Positions 1 to 14,360 of a stretch of 64,000 nucleotides of DNA are shown here, piece by piece. Origin of the DNA: Dreissena polymorpha (Eukaryota; Mollusca; Bivalvia; Myida; Dreissenidae); NCBI RefSeq assembly GCF_020536995.1, contig NC_068358.1, positions 3,230,543-3,294,542 on the forward strand, in the 5' to 3' direction. The notes beneath the pieces were generated by a model, which saw only the letters and a program-made list of their open reading frames with translations, ran no database searches and was not told the origin of the DNA. A program made the translations under genes and the position numbers. Each line of letters begins with the position of its first letter. The stretch's first letter is position 1.

Positions 1-1199
1 CCATACTAAACACCATAAAGGTAAACCATCTGTGTTGGGAGAATAAAGCGCACCCCAGTTAACATTTTCACGGATTTCTTTTTAAATATTGCACTATTTT
101 AAATGGGATACAATTTGTTTATGTTTCACCCATTGTGTACACACAGGTCTTACTGACAATAACGTAGTGACGTCACCATCTATGTATAGAATGCTTTTCA
201 CCCGCAAAAAAATAGCGTCAAATAAAAATCTTGAAACAATAAACAAATGCCCCATGCTTCTTCATCGATATATAATGCATTGATAAATGGATTACATACT
301 GTGGTTTTCGACGATGGGCTATTCTATAGTTAATGAAATTATCATATCAATAAATACCGCCGCTGCGTTTCCGAAAATACGGAAAGACCCCGGAAACTAA
401 TATCCTTGCACTGACATGAACACGCTATATAAATATACTTCACCGCTTCGTCCATGATTCGAGCATTTATGACAAGTCACGAAAGGGGCATAATGGCATG
501 ATACATAGAGTTCCTCGGTGCTGCATATGGCCTGAAAGTGTCACACATTTAAGGCGAAGAAATACTAGGTAAAAGACATTTTGAATCAGGAATGCTCTCT
601 TTACACGTACAAGTTAAGCGATTGAAGATTTATAAAGTCAGTTGTTGTTAAATATAAGCTTTGTGTTGAATATTCTGCTTAAATGTGTGTACATGCGTGT
701 ATTTATTTGTTTGAAAACTGAACATAACAAAATAAAATACAAGTGTATGAAAGAAACAAATAAGGAGAAAAAAGTTTACAAACAAAACTTACAAATTACC
801 GAAAAAGACAAAAACTAAAATGTTCTTCGAAGTAACAATCTTTTCGTTTTACTCACGAGTTGTTTAACATGATAAATAAATTTTGTCATCTTAATATTTT
901 GTAAGTAAAGTGTATAGTGTCTTTAACTAAATAGCCACAGTTTCTACCGTATGACCGTATCTCCACCTCGTGCTAGCAATAATTCGAGTCGAGAAAACGA
1001 TTGTCCTAGAAATAAGTCACAAGCGAAATGCAATGCCGGTTGATCGAGATGGCGCGCTTCAAATGTGTCACTTTAGGCACTCACTTAGACGTATTATTAT
1101 AATGGCAAGAATTACAAATTCGCTTTAAATCACGTTACTAAGGTATTTTTTTTATATATTTACCTCATTTTATCACATTCTTCCAGCATGCACATGTTA
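1..1199. other. Gene-free AT-rich stretch
   Basis: I see no convincing coding region, RNA gene or recognisable repeat here. Short ORFs are unsupported by composition or motifs. Confidence 0.5.
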
Positions 1200-1918
1200 C
1201 CTCATACGTACCTTTGTCCTAAATTTTCAAAACCGTTTCCCGCCTTTGTAGTCGAAAACAAAGTGCACAAATGTTATGTGCTTAAATGCCGGCTTGCACT
1301 TGTTTGAGAAGTAAACATCATCTTTTGGCGTGATAGTGACCTGGTGTCGGACGCTTGTTAATTTCACCCAAAGCCGCGTTTTTTTAGTCTTTCTTAATAT
1401 TTTTTTCTTTGTTCAACCCTAACATAGTGTTCTCTGTAATCTAGCATAATTGCAACTGTAGGAAATGTACAAGTGTATATTAAATATACCGGCTACACTT
1501 CAGATAATGCTTTAGTATAGTGCATCATGTACCGTAGGGAAATTGTCATAAATGCATAACCAAAAAAAAAGTACGTCATTTGCATTTGAATAATGTTTTA
1601 AATCATTCATCGAGTCTTTGTTTTGTTTTTACGTAAATTTCATGCACTATGTATACAGTTTTAAATGCAAGTGTTAAAATTAGATATTTGCGTAAAACAA
1701 GACTATGGTAAGGGCATTTACGAAATGTTCGACAAAGAACTTTAACTATTATATAAATACAAATAGTCGGATAATAAATGCTAATAAAATCACTTTGTAT
1801 TAAATCGCCATTCCGCTTCATTTACACACATAAGACTGGTTATTGGTCTTTCAACGTGTCGAACTAAAATAATGTCTTCCACAGTGAAATCGTGTACTTA
1901 TATGAGCATGAAATAGCT

Positions 1919-1980
<62 letters not shown>

Positions 1981-4660
1981 TTTATTTCTGCATTGAACAC
2001 GCAAGTTTTCATTAACAAAGAATATAGAATAGTAAAAATAGAAATGATCATACTTGTACCAAGATATCAAATAATGACATGATACGTCTGAACCGAGCGG
2101 TGCATTGTACCCTTATATGTCAGTGAACCACCGGGACATCGTGTACCTATCTTGATACAGGCCGACATAGGCAAGTACTCTTTATCAGTACCGTTTGTTA
2201 ATTAATCATGGGTACAAGCTCTATTATCTGTAGAATTTGACAAAGATTAGATGTGCGAAAAGTTTGAATAATCTTGTGCTGTATTCTGCTGAGTTCTGAA
2301 CGCTCTGGAGGATGTCCTAAAAGGCAATAATTCTTTTCAGAAGTCAGCTGGCGGGGTTAGTGTTCTCTGTGTGTGACAAGCTTCATTATTTCGTGACTTC
2401 TGATAAATGTGTCATTTTGCCTTCTAACCTTTACAATATACAAGCGAACTGACGAATTGAATACGATTAATTAATTATGTCATTGTGACGTAACTTAGAC
2501 TTGAGTTATTAGTCCCTAAAACCCACTCGGACATATTTTTGCCTTTTTTTAAATTAAAGATCGTTCGATACATCTTTACACCACATTGCACATTACTCAG
2601 ATCATTCGTAGGTGACCACAGGTACTAACATGAAATTCTCAGTAAAGTTTATGTAAATAATACGTATGTTCACATTATTTACAAATACAGCATCTAAACC
2701 TTTCTGGTTTTGGTTTTGTTTTAAAATAAATTTCAGGATCTGAGTTATTTCGGCTGGACGTGCATCAAAACAAGCGACCAAACCATTTAAATTACGGAGT
2801 CAGGGTCATTTCTTCCATTAATATTCATAAGGACGTCATCGCAGAACAAGACGTATGTTGATCATGCTTGTACAGTGTGCTGGCGGCCTATTGGGGTCAT
2901 TGGCCCAGTCATAGAGTGTAACGGTTATGGCCCGACACCATTGATATAGCAACCATTTACTCCATTAACATAAATTTTGAAATTGAATTGTACCATATAA
3001 ACATATATACATTTTCAACAGATAATGATCCAACATAACTTATTTGATGTCAGTTACACAAAAACGGTTAAGGTATGAACATACACATACTTAATACTAG
3101 CAATCTTCTATTTTATACCAACAGATACAATATTTATTATTAGTAAATAAAATCGCACGCCAAATAATTATTAAATAAATGTAGATACTTTCCGGCTAGC
3201 ACAGTTATGGATACAATCGCTTCTCAACACAGCAATCGGCTTCAATGCCATGTACCTTCTCATATGAATTATGTTGTTGTTCCTCATACCATATTGGCGG
3301 AGTTCTTAGGCCTCATTATTTTTTTATCAGATTTTGTTCAGAAAAAAATGGTGGGAGGTAGGAAGGAAAAAAAACATTTCGTCGCGAAGTATCAATGTTA
3401 CTTAACCGGTAATGAGGAAAATGTGAAGACTCTTGCAAAACTTAGTAGGAAATGATCCAATGACATACAATACTCAATGCATTTGCCTTGTACGGACTTC
3501 AATATTTTAATATTTTTTTTAATGCAATACATATTTAGAAGTTTAACGCTGATGGATTAACTGTGCGGCAAAGGGAGGGCGGGGCGGGGAAATATGAAAC
3601 AATGAACTGGCAATGGCAACACTTATGTCCTCAGGCGTGGTTTTACCTCATAAACTCATCATCGCTCCGCCAGTTCACACACATGAACATGCAGAGGTCG
3701 CAATGTCGGTACTCAAACGTCCTTGGCCCAGTATTCCCTTCTTGTCGGACAAAAGTTGACAGATGATGATGCTGACCACTTTTTATGTGAATGTGAATGT
3801 TGTTGTGCTATTGTCAACTTGGGAACGAATCGGGTCCGCATAGAGCCACATTGACAAATTTATGCAAAAAATTACGCCTCCGCTTCGCAAAAAGTTATAA
3901 GAAAATTAAAATATTCGATTGATTGACTTGAACTTACATGTTACTTATATTAAATAGAAATCAATACAAATTATAATAACCGGTACTAGTATTTATAAAT
4001 CTGAATATTTAAATTAGCAACAATCGTAAATGATAAATGAAAATATGAAAGGAATCCTTCACAATTTAATTGCATTGTATGTTTGGAACAAGATAGCCTT
4101 TCCAAAATCGATTACTTCTATCTATCAAGCTCGAGCGCATGTATGGTTCTCACACACAAACCAATATACAGACAGCCGGATGGACAGGCAGGCAGGCAGT
4201 CAGGCATCACATCAGTACAACGTCTTCGAAGTCAAATATACACATAGTTTTCTGTCACGTCAATACGAATAACAACATAAAATTATATTACAAAAGAAGT
4301 CAATACAAAAAACAAACATCTATAAAACAGTATTATTATGGATCGAATTCATTATAACTTTCTATACGATTACTTATATGTCACAGAAAACTAATAACTT
4401 GTTGAATTTATATAAAGATCCGTTTATATAAAATATACGTCTTTTATAGTTTTCTTAAATCAGTGTAACAGCGGCATTTTCGTATAAACTAAAATGCGTC
4501 TGCAACGATCGTGAAAATGTTTGATGTAGATCTGAACAACGAACCAGGATGTCAGCATTTGCACAATTCCTATTCGTCGTTGGTTTTGTGTTTGTGTTAC
4601 GGTACTCACGATTAACGGTAATCTATTAGCATTTAAAGTTTTTATTATGTAATATTCATG
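1200..4660 (+). repeat. Tandem array, unit 0 (tail fragment)
   Basis: This stretch is a diverged direct copy of 15.9-19.5 kb. Anchors seen by eye: CGCCTTTGTAGTCGAAAACA at about 1241 and 15923; the 'gctagcacagtt' region near 3195 and 17795; 'atgtcctcaggcg' near 3625 and 18225; and a segment ending in 'cacaattcctattcgtcgtt' (about 4560) against 19445. Order and orientation are kept, with many indels. It breaks off near 4660, where unit 2 continues into a family A insertion. No coding region is visible. Its nature is unknown: it could be part of a duplicated intron, a regulatory region or a non-coding RNA locus. Confidence 0.7.
1920..1975. repeat. (AT)n microsatellite
   Basis: About 55 bp of uninterrupted TA dinucleotides. 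ORFs reading IYIYIY on the minus strand come only from this run. Confidence 0.95.
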
Positions 4661-5037
4661 CACATGTATGCATCCTTTTGTTGATTATTTAATAATTGAT
4701 TCACTTTTCTTAGTAATTCGTGTAGTGTTTTATGTACTGTATATGTTTGTGATACGCTGTTATTTCTCAAATGTTGAATACAACATGTAAATACTTATTT
4801 GCGAAATACATGTTTACATATCCACGTTGTTTTTATTACCTTAAGTATTTCACCCTGGAAACATCAAAATGGATTTTAATTTTTGTAACGATTGTCATAC
4901 ATTATGAGTAGTATTATTGCATTTTAAAGTGTTTGTCTTCAGCGTTTTTATCGGCGTTAACCGCATAAATGGCATAAATGATGTTTAATGTTTAATCCAT
5001 CTGAGCCACGTATTTGCAAAGATGGTCTGGTGTAATA
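4661..5037. other. Gene-free stretch between unit 0 and a MITE
   Basis: AT-rich sequence with no recognised feature. It is not clearly matched in the other array units. Confidence 0.45.
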
Positions 5038-5267
5038 TTAACCCATTCATGCCTAGCGTCCTGAAAAAAGGACATTGCAAAAAGCGTAAACCCAGATGAG
5101 ACGCCGCATGATGCGGCGTCTCATCTGGGTCTACGCTGTTTGCTTAAAGGAATTTCTGTAAGAATTGTTCTAAATATAGAAATAAATATACTAGACATCC
5201 CTAATTTTGAAAATAAATTGATCCAATTTAGAAGGATGGGAGAGTTCACTAGGCATAAATGGGTTAA
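5038..5267 (+). mobile_element. Family A TTAA MITE, copy 1
   Basis: Flanked by TTAA on both sides, with inverted ends CCCATTCATGCCTAG / CTAGGCATAAATGGG. A palindrome of about 65 nt, whose centre reads GACGCCGCATGATGCGGCGTC, lies nearer the left end. TTAA targets and short inverted repeats suggest mobilisation by a piggyBac-like transposase. It has no coding capacity. Confidence 0.9.
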
Positions 5268-5270
5268 TAA

Positions 5271-5366
5271 GCGGCAGTCTGGTGAGGAGCTACCCTGTGA
5301 GCTATAAAGTCAGTCAAGGTTTAATGACATCTTTAGTGGACAGGGTAGCTCCTGGCCAGACTGCGC
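5271..5366. mobile_element. Family D palindromic MITE
   Basis: About 96 bp with long inverted ends: GCGGCAGTCTGG and GGAGCTACCCTGT on the left mirror ACAGGGTAGCTCC and CCAGACTGCGC on the right. It abuts the family A copy. Degenerate relatives lie at 13.09, 27.38 and 52.51 kb. Confidence 0.8.
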
Positions 5367-6394
5367 ATATTTCATAAGACCCTTGATCGCATGACGTCGC
5401 TAAATTATGATCATAATTATATCACCGTTATTAAGTGTGGTATTCTTCTTACCTAAAGTTTCGAAACTCTCTCAAGCAAGGACAAAGTGAATTACGAACA
5501 AGCGAACGAGATGGCGGACGAAGTTATAAATTAATGTCATATAAATACTTTCACTCCGTCATTTGCTTAAACTAACGCGCAATCAATAGCAGTCAATCAA
5601 TATAGGATGTACAACACCAAGATTTCAAATGACGCTGTCTTATAGATCTAGGCATTGAAGACAGCCATACAAATACATTAAATGCATCTCATAAAAAGTA
5701 TAAGCAACTAAATCATATTTGACATTATACATATGCATTTAAACCTATCAATTAAATAATCACTTAACCTTTCAATAACTGATTCACTTACTCGAAAACA
5801 AAATCAAGAAAAAAGTAGTAAATGCATTTTTTATCGGCTTTTCTGATCGCCCTCAAAATCAGCAAACCACGATGATTTATAACTGCCACTTGAACTATGG
5901 GACATGATACACACTCAGGATGTTGACATATCGAACCACTGCGCACAAGGATTATGAGCTTTTTTTCAAAGTTTGTTTTGCTGAGTAAACGCATGAACAA
6001 ACCCGTCAACTTGTAAATGCAATGTGCACGGGAGGATCAAATGTTGGGTTACGAAAAGCTACAAAGACATGGTGAATACGAGTTTCATAATTCTTACTTT
6101 AAATAGGCCGCACTCTGTGAAATCTGGGGTTTATGCATGCGCGTACAGTTTTTATAATGCAGACGCAATTTTGCAAATCAGTATGAGCTTAGCTACGGTA
6201 GGAACCGTAACCAGTGACTGCCTGTGTGGACAACCCAATTAAATTTAAGCAAAGGACGAATGCTAAAAGCGTTAGCTCTAACCACTGCATCTGCCTGTTC
6301 TCACTGGTACACTACATAGTGTGTATTTAACAGCTTGTAAGACAACGTTGGCCAGTCTTGTGTTTATCATTGAAATCTGTACATATTGGCTGCT

Positions 6395-6822
6395 TTCAAG
6401 GAAAACGGGGCTTAATGCATGTCAAATAAGATTAGCATGTGCACACTGATTAGCTGTATCAATGATTTGGAAAAAAAACACACACATCTCGACCTGTGTT
6501 TTAAGACACACACTCTTTATAAATTTGAATGGGTTGTGGTCATTTCAAATTTGCGATATTTATAACATAATTTTGAAAACTGAGTTGCGTCTAAGATTAT
6601 ACAACAGCAAACAAATTCAGTGCCTTCAGCGCTTTGATTTCCTTAATTTACCTGTGCAGTCCGCATGTGCTAATCAGGGATGACACTTTCCGCATTAACT
6701 GTATTTACGCAACGAAAAGACGTCTTACAAACGAAAAATACTATAAAGCGGACATCACAGGCTAATCTGTGTGTTACGACACTTTACGCACATGCGTAAT
6801 CCCCGTTTTCAAAGGACGAGAC
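6395..6822 (+). mobile_element. Family B MITE, degenerate and split
   Basis: Left end 'ggggcttaatgcatgt' and right end 'cacatgcgtaatcccc' mirror each other. Inner family B blocks ('gtgctaatcagggatgacac', 'aggctaatctgtg') lie at 6.66-6.78 kb. About 200 bp between 6.45 and 6.65 kb is foreign to the family. Confidence 0.7.
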
Positions 6823-6888
6823 TAATGTTTTCTCATTGCTTAACGTATTCTATGCATGCGAGACAAATGTATCATCGGGTACATAATA

Positions 6889-7463
<575 letters not shown>

Positions 7464-9430
7464 CGTGGTGGTGCTTACTGACACGGACCAACCACGAACG
7501 CGCGTGATATCTCCAGCTTGTATCCATAGTCGTCTTGATTGAATTATAAACATTTCAAGATTGAATAGAACGTGCTTAGCAGTGAAAGTCTGCAGTCCCC
7601 CAATGCATGGTGTTCGACCCATAATGGCAGTTGTAAATCTTAACGTAGAGCACACACCTTACGTTCGACCCTTACATAGAATAGAAAGATGTTAACCATT
7701 CCATAAGCAGTATTTATTTCATTTAATGACACGTTAATGAAAGAATCTGCACACCGCGTAACGACTTTGCATTGCTCGTGTTTAGCCGCGTGATCAGGCG
7801 ACCTGTATATATCAACCACACCATAAACATAGTGTAAACAGAAAGCAACGTCTACATAAAATAATTGATATGAGCACAAATGCCCCATGCCATGCAGTAC
7901 TCATGCAGTACTCATGCAGACAGATAATAAATTACCAACGCAAGAAGAACGCTTCGCTCGCAAATAACCCCATTAAAGTGACACGAAAGTTACAAAACAA
8001 TTGATTAACAAATAGCTCATTAGTCATATATCAAACTAACTGGTTCGCTTTTATATTCGTACAATAAATGGGGAAAAACATGCGTCTTGTTAATCAAATA
8101 CTTTAACGTCAATTTTGTACGAGGGTTTCTCAGGTTAATATTTGCAAATGGCATGTCATATTTTTCATTGATATCTACCCAACATTGGGTCATGCGGTGT
8201 GATCTTAATGTTAAAAATTGTTTAAAAACATTAAACGCTTAAGAGTTTAAAGTAAGGACAAGGTTGTATTAACCACATTCTGTACCAACCACAACATGCA
8301 TGTACTTTTAACCTCCAAAATCGGTAACAATCTATACTTTGTAAACCTCATACAATAATTTTACGCCTTGTTTATTGTTATCCCGTGCAATATGCAATGC
8401 TAGCAGGCCAAGCTATACTACTTGCACAGTTTCTATTACAAAGTAGATCTGTTTCAATGTTGCGCGTTACATCTTGCATGATGCACAATTTAATTAAACT
8501 TGATACCACAAGTGTCGCCTGAAATTTAAAGTTTCACTAACACTGGTGCATTATGCATTTTGTGTCACATAGCGAATTGTAGCGAGACAATGGATCTTTG
8601 AATAAAGTCATAACTCATAACCAAATACATGATCAGTGAGTCGTACGACTATGTCAAATCTGAATACTAATATCAATTTTTCCAACAATGTCAAAACTAA
8701 TGTTATATACATTGCAAACCCACTATAACACTGTAAGAAAGCCTTCGTTACTTCACACATGCCACTCTTGCCACAGCATTACTGTCCTTTAATTCGTCTT
8801 CTTGGTTGTAGAATGCTATGCATGCAGATGTTCGCGTCGGCGGTGCTTGTTGCAAAGACATCATTTAGTACTATATAATATATTAAACATGTGTTTCGTC
8901 CAAATGCAGCATACAATTTCCATGACCGTCCAGATATTATACATAAAATAATTATATTTTGATATGGTTGGTGGTCGGCACACATTCAATTAGTAACTCT
9001 TTTGTTTTTCAGTGTTGATATTTTTTTAGCAATTAAAAAAGAATGAAATCAAACTTTTACAATCCGCCAACAGACAAGTAAGGCAAATGTTATGTTTCCA
9101 TATAAAAATAATATACATTGTTAATTAAAATAACCACATGATGTACCGGTGTTCACATTAATGGCATCATTCAAGTTAAACTTATTTAACAACTGACAGC
9201 ACTTGTAAGTAACATGACCGGTGATAAATCTACGTCAAGCGATCAATTAGAAACACCGTCAATTTAAATCATTACAGGATTGGACACCGCGCACAAAGGT
9301 GCGGCAACCCAACCATTCATTAAAACTTTTAAACAGAACTTCAAACAAAAATAAAAATCAGATACGCATGGATATTTCACCTTAATAAAAAACGTTCGTT
9401 GTTAACTTTTCGATTATTTACGTAGTCGCA

Positions 9431-9823
9431 CTCTGGGAACACCGAGCTTAACCCTTTGCATGCTGGGAAATTTTTCGTCTGCTAAAATATCGTCTGCTGA
9501 AATTCTAAAATTAGCATTTTCTTCGATTTTTTTTCAAAGAATACTATAAGAATAGCAAACAGATTGGATCCTGATGAGACGCCACGTTCTGTGGCGTCTC
9601 ATCTGGATCCAAACTGTTTGCAAAGGCCTTCAAACTTTGGTTCCAGCACTGAAAGGGTTAATGCATGCGCGTCAAAGGTTGCCCATGAGAAGCTTGTGAA
9701 GTCCGCACATGTTCATCAGGGAAACAATGCGCTGTAATGGATATTTTTGTTCTTAAAAGGAAGTATCTTTTAACCGAAAACTCGGACGGCACTGGATGCA
9801 CATGCATAAAGCCCTGGTTTCCG
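9431..9823 (+). mobile_element. Family B MITE split by a TTAA MITE
   Basis: The left end 'ctctgggaacaccgagc' stops at a TTAA that belongs to the family B end (normally GGGCTTAATGCATG). A family A relative follows, then TTAATGCATGCGCG resumes family B, which closes at 'catgcataaagccctgg'. The older B element was the target of the younger insertion. Confidence 0.8.
9448..9661 (+). mobile_element. Family A2 TTAA MITE nested in family B
   Basis: TTAA at both sides, ends CCCTTTGCATGCTGG / CCAGCACTGAAAGGG, and a central palindrome built on GATGAGACGCCAC / GTGGCGTCTCATC. The layout resembles family A but the sequence differs, so it is a separate subfamily. Confidence 0.85.
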
Positions 9824-10032
9824 ATACCGCGGTTCAATAATTTTTTATCTTTTTACAAAATGGCCCAACAAACACACACTTAAAAAGTATTCCTTTCATT
9901 TCAATGATTATTTGTTTAAGCGATGTCTTGTTTAGGATTGAATTTTGAATGTAAGAAAAACGGGGACTTCATTTCGTTATCTTCGATGTTAATTTGTACG
10001 ACCAACCCGACTGGGAGTAAATGTTTCTAGTT

Positions 10033-10290
10033 CTGAGAAAATTGGGCTTAATGCATGTGCGTAAAGTGTCGTCCCAGATTAGCCTGTGCCTTCCGTACTC
10101 CGCACAGGCTAATCAGGGACGACACTTTCCGCTTTTATGGTATTTTTCGTTTGAAGGAAGTCCCTTCTTACCGAAACTCTTGTTTATGCGGAAAGTGTCG
10201 TCCCTGATTAGCCTGTGCAGAGTACACAGGCTAATCTAGGACGACACTTTAGGCACATGCATTATGCCCAGTTTTCACAGAACGCGACTC
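10033..10290. mobile_element. Family B MITE, full copy
   Basis: Near-palindromic element: ends GGGCTTAATGCATGTGCG / GCACATGCATTATGCCC, plus two internal hairpins made of GATTAGCCTGTGC and GCACAGGCTAATC. The central spacer reads 'tatttttcgtttgaaggaag'. Non-coding. Confidence 0.9.
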
Positions 10291-10423
10291 AAATGTACTG
10301 CCTTTCGAGCCTATCCCTTTCGAATAAAAAATGACGTTGCACTCGATTTTTTTTGTAGAAAAATTTCACTGGCAAACGCCTGTCTAAAGTGTTTACCCGG
10401 CAGCCATAACTCTACAATTCAAG

Positions 10424-10750
10424 TTGGGCTTTTCCTGTCAACCTAGGCATTCCATTCAATTTTGCAGACATTCAATATATTTACGACTCGTGTTGAATAA
10501 GCGCCTCGACCGGAAGCGTGTTTGTTTGTCTCTGAACGCTCGCATTATATATATGGACTTGACGTCATCAAACCATATGCTCAACTCGAATTCAATTATA
10601 ATGAAGTGGGTTTTCAATATTGAAATTGGTTCAAATCCCTTGTTATTTAGAATATGTCATTTTACGAAGCTTTACTCTGTGAGTATACGTAAAGACTGTT
10701 TTATTTGCTTCGAAGCATTTGATTATGTATATGTTATCGCAATTATTTAA
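10424..10750 (+). other. ORF block shared between array units (uncertain)
   Basis: In this frame residues such as QPRHSIQFCR, IYLRLV, LNAR and MDLTSSNHM recur in the matching block of unit 2 (23.92-24.1 kb). A 15-bp length difference keeps frame. It has no ATG at the 5' end and a stop just upstream, and a length difference upstream shifts the frame against unit 2. I do not recognise a family. It may be a decayed exon or only an open stretch of recently shared DNA. Confidence 0.2.
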
Positions 10751-11740
10751 ATAAGTTCTTACACATGAAATCTTTTTTGGGGTTTCTGTTTAGACCATTC
10801 CGTGGGTAGAACTAGTCCTAGATATATGGACTTTCGAAACGACAATTCAAAACGGAGGTCATTAGCTAGATAAATTACTTATCTCAAAATAATTTTTTAA
10901 TGTATCACATTTTACTTGCTCACATTAATTCGCAAATAAAACGCTACGTGATGATTACCAAACATGACATTTATAAACCATTATCAACAAACTTTAGGCG
11001 GTTTTATTTTTTAAATATCTAACTTCATTGTCAAAAAATCGATTTTTTCTGCAATGGGAAATTCACATATAAATGTGTTTTAAGTTTTGTCTTCTATGTT
11101 TTGTATTATACGTAATAGATAACATAAAACACTGACTTTATGTTGATGACGTGATTTAATAGTGCTCTAAATATGACTTAAAATACGGTTCCTTTTTCAG
11201 TAAGTTATACGACACCTCAAGGACATGTACGCAAAATAGTTATAAAACATCGTCCTTTATCCGTTTCATTGATATTTCACGAGTTACACAGACATATATT
11301 GTTGTCTATAAATAATATGAGTTAGCATACACCATTTTTTTACTGAAATAGCAATTGCCGGTGCGTACGTAGTTATATACATTAATATTCTGAATAAAAA
11401 TTATGCAAAATTGACAAAAACAACAAAAACGCCACACTTGTAACGTTACACTATGTATAGGTTATTGTTTCCTGACTTTATTTTGAGAAAATGTTGAACG
11501 AATTAACCTTGTAAAAAGGTTTGTGTTTTTATATTATTATATAATTTTTAAAGAAATATTCTTACGCGGAAATGAATGTGTAACTTTATACGAATTCAGA
11601 ATTGTACTTAAAATGATTAATGTACATGCGTCAAGCCTGCTTTCGATGAACATAATATATAGTCTGTATACCCAATGGTGTATATATAATACATATCATA
11701 TCAAATTAAGGATTTTCATTGCAATAGAAAAGGGATGTTC

Positions 11741-11920
11741 ACCAGTCAACACGGGCTAATCAGGGCCGCCACTCTCTGTTTGTATTGTATTTTTCGTTTA
11801 AAAAGGACTCGTCTTAGCAAACATACATATTCTCGGAAAGTGTCGTCCTTATGGACTGTAATGCTTACCTGGTACGGCACTTTACGCATATGCTTTAAGC
11901 CCCGTTTTCCAAGACAGAGC
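11741..11920. mobile_element. Family B MITE, 5'-truncated
   Basis: Inner and right parts of family B: 'gggctaatcagggc', 'gtatttttcgttt', 'ggaaagtgtcgtcc', and the right end 'gcatatgctttaagcccc'. Confidence 0.75.
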
Positions 11921-12605
11921 ATCATATGTATCAACAACTGTAACCCAAGAGTGCAGCCGTTATGCAGGTGACCATGATTTGTTGCAATGTTTACGAATTA
12001 ATGGCGATTTCTTGTACAAGAAACCAAAACGTTTTTTCAGGCTCGATTGTATAACCTTTTTTTATTCCGGGAGACTGTGTATGATATTTGTTTCTATAAC
12101 ACATTTTGGGTCTAAAATTCGTAATAAAAACATCGGTATAAGATGTTATTAATCAACGATCTGAAAAGTACAATCACACTACAATTATATAAATATATCA
12201 TCACTTAATGAATTCACTTCTGTTCGCCGTATAAATGTTCACTTAGACGATGAGACGATAATGTATGTAATGCTTGATTTATAGCAATTACTTATTTGTT
12301 TACTGGATGGTGATATCAAGTAGAGCACAGAGTGCGGAAACCCGCGATGGAGTGATTTCTCAATTATACTCATCATTCAACGACAGCAGAATTGTGGTTT
12401 TAAGTGGAAAAATAATTTTCAAACGCAGGAAACCTTTTGCATCTTGGAGATGACCATGCACTCAAAGCTGCCACGTGGACTGCCAAGAAAACAGGATGTA
12501 CCAGGTTATATCCCCACTTTTGGAGCGTTTGCAAAATCTTATCTGAAGACGCCAAATTACTAGTGCTACCTAAATAAATAAAACTCATAAAGTATATGCG
12601 GATGA

Positions 12606-12690
12606 ACCGGGGCTTCGAACTTGTAATTCTTGCGCCTCAACGCCAGTATGTCACCGACATAATTCAAAATAGCAGTACTACCAGTGTTGG
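12606..12690 (-). mobile_element. tRNA-like remnant in the array (unit 1)
   Basis: On the minus strand a B-box-like AAGTTCGAAGCCC is followed by CCGGTTCATCC. The same remnant lies at about 26.38-26.45 kb and 39.97-40.02 kb, so this old SINE predates the duplication. Confidence 0.5.
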
Positions 12691-12876
12691 AGCTATGATC
12701 GCGGGGAGGATCTTACTAGTTCACTTGAACATATTTTATCACGAACACAATAACAATTATGACAGTAGAATAGATACGGGGATGTTATTAGTATATAGCT
12801 GTGTTTGCTATGGTGGTGATTTTTTTAATTTCAAAAGTTCAATATCCTAAGATTTGTCATCTTTGATGAGATAACC

Positions 12877-12896
12877 GCTAGGCATAAATGGGTTAA
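12877..12896 (+). mobile_element. Family A right-end fragment
   Basis: CGCTAGGCATAAATGGGTTAA-like end only; the rest of the element is missing. Confidence 0.6.
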
Positions 12897-13085
12897 AAAT
12901 TCAACATTATATCTTTGTATTCTTTGAAGTTAACATCCACATGTTCTTCGTACGGTGATTCATCGATATTATATAATAACACTCACACGAAAACGCTTAA
13001 CATATGCCTATATATTAACACCTGTATACAATTATTTATTCTAGTCGATTACAAGACAATAAATTGGTCTTATGCCATAAATAAT

Positions 13086-13170
13086 TAGCGCCGTCTGGTC
13101 AGGAACTAATTTATTCGCTATAAAACACGTGTTTCGTGTTCTAAATAGCGGACAGGGCGGACAGGGTATC
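13086..13170. mobile_element. Family D remnant
   Basis: GCGCCGTCTGGTCAGGAAC opens it and 'agcggacaggg' follows; the right end is lost. Confidence 0.5.
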
Positions 13171-14360
13171 TTCAAACTTCCGGCTAACACTGCTCAACAC
13201 GATGAGCTGGATTGGTGATGACAATAATAGATTGTTGGGTCTCGGTCCCTCCATGTGACTGTCTTGACTCGCAGCACAAAACCAGGACAGAAACCACTTC
13301 ACATAACAGATTCTTATTAAATATACCAAGATACCAAGATTGATTTCGATGAAAAAAAGCACAAGTTGTTAGACTAACCTTATATGAACATCAATATTAG
13401 CATATTAAATTGTTGTTACTTAAACGTGACTGAATATGCAAATAAAGTTATATATGAATTTCATTAAAATGGCCACATATTTTTCTCATTTAAGTGAGAA
13501 AGCATTGACAACTTCCACGCGCATGATCATTCGGCAGGATGTTGACAAATCGAACGACGGTCTCTAATTCTAACTGTGACCTTTGTTGAAAATGTGACTT
13601 GCTGAATAAAACGCATTAATAAGCCACTCATATTTTGCATGAAAGGAACACGAACGGGCGGATCGGGGTTTATAAGATGATTCAATTAAATGGTGAATGC
13701 GAATATCAACATGATTAATATAAATGTTATGTACATAGTACACATATATACCGACTCCGTCACCTGTCACACATAAACAACACATGTGATGCCGTACTAT
13801 TATAACGTTATTTTAAATTAAATGAGCATAATCCACGATAATTTACAATAGGCCAAACAACATCCTATTAACCACAACGTTAATGACTACTCAAGATTTG
13901 CATCATGTATGATAAATTTAACCGAACATATACATGTACTAAATTAATCATCGCTAATCATCGTCTTAAAATAATCTATAAAACACACAAGAACAGAGTG
14001 TCGAGGAGTTCAATGCTATAAATATCAATTAACTACACATACATGTACATGTTCCTTAGTTGAAATTAATTAAATGAATTAATTAAAAGTAATTCTTTTT
14101 AGAATATTAAAATATCCAGAACTGAAAGATAACTGTATGTATACCAGGTAGTTTTTATTTAATTACGTATAAATAATGATAAATTTGTTCTTATTCAATA
14201 ACAAACCACGTTCTAACCATGAATGTATAATACAAATCAAACTGTACTTCCTGAATGAAATCCATGGTGATGTTATATTGAATACAGGACAAGAAGCATG
14301 AGAAGAAATTTATGTTGAGCACATGGTTACGACGTTTACAGCTGATGGCAACTATGGAAG

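Noticed and set aside
1851-2070. Minus-strand ORFs with IYIYIY runs
   Set aside because: Products of the (AT)n microsatellite.
5100-5150. Family A palindrome as a terminator or microRNA gene
   Set aside because: It belongs to a mobile element present in a dozen copies here; a small-RNA role is only a possibility and is kept as a finding.
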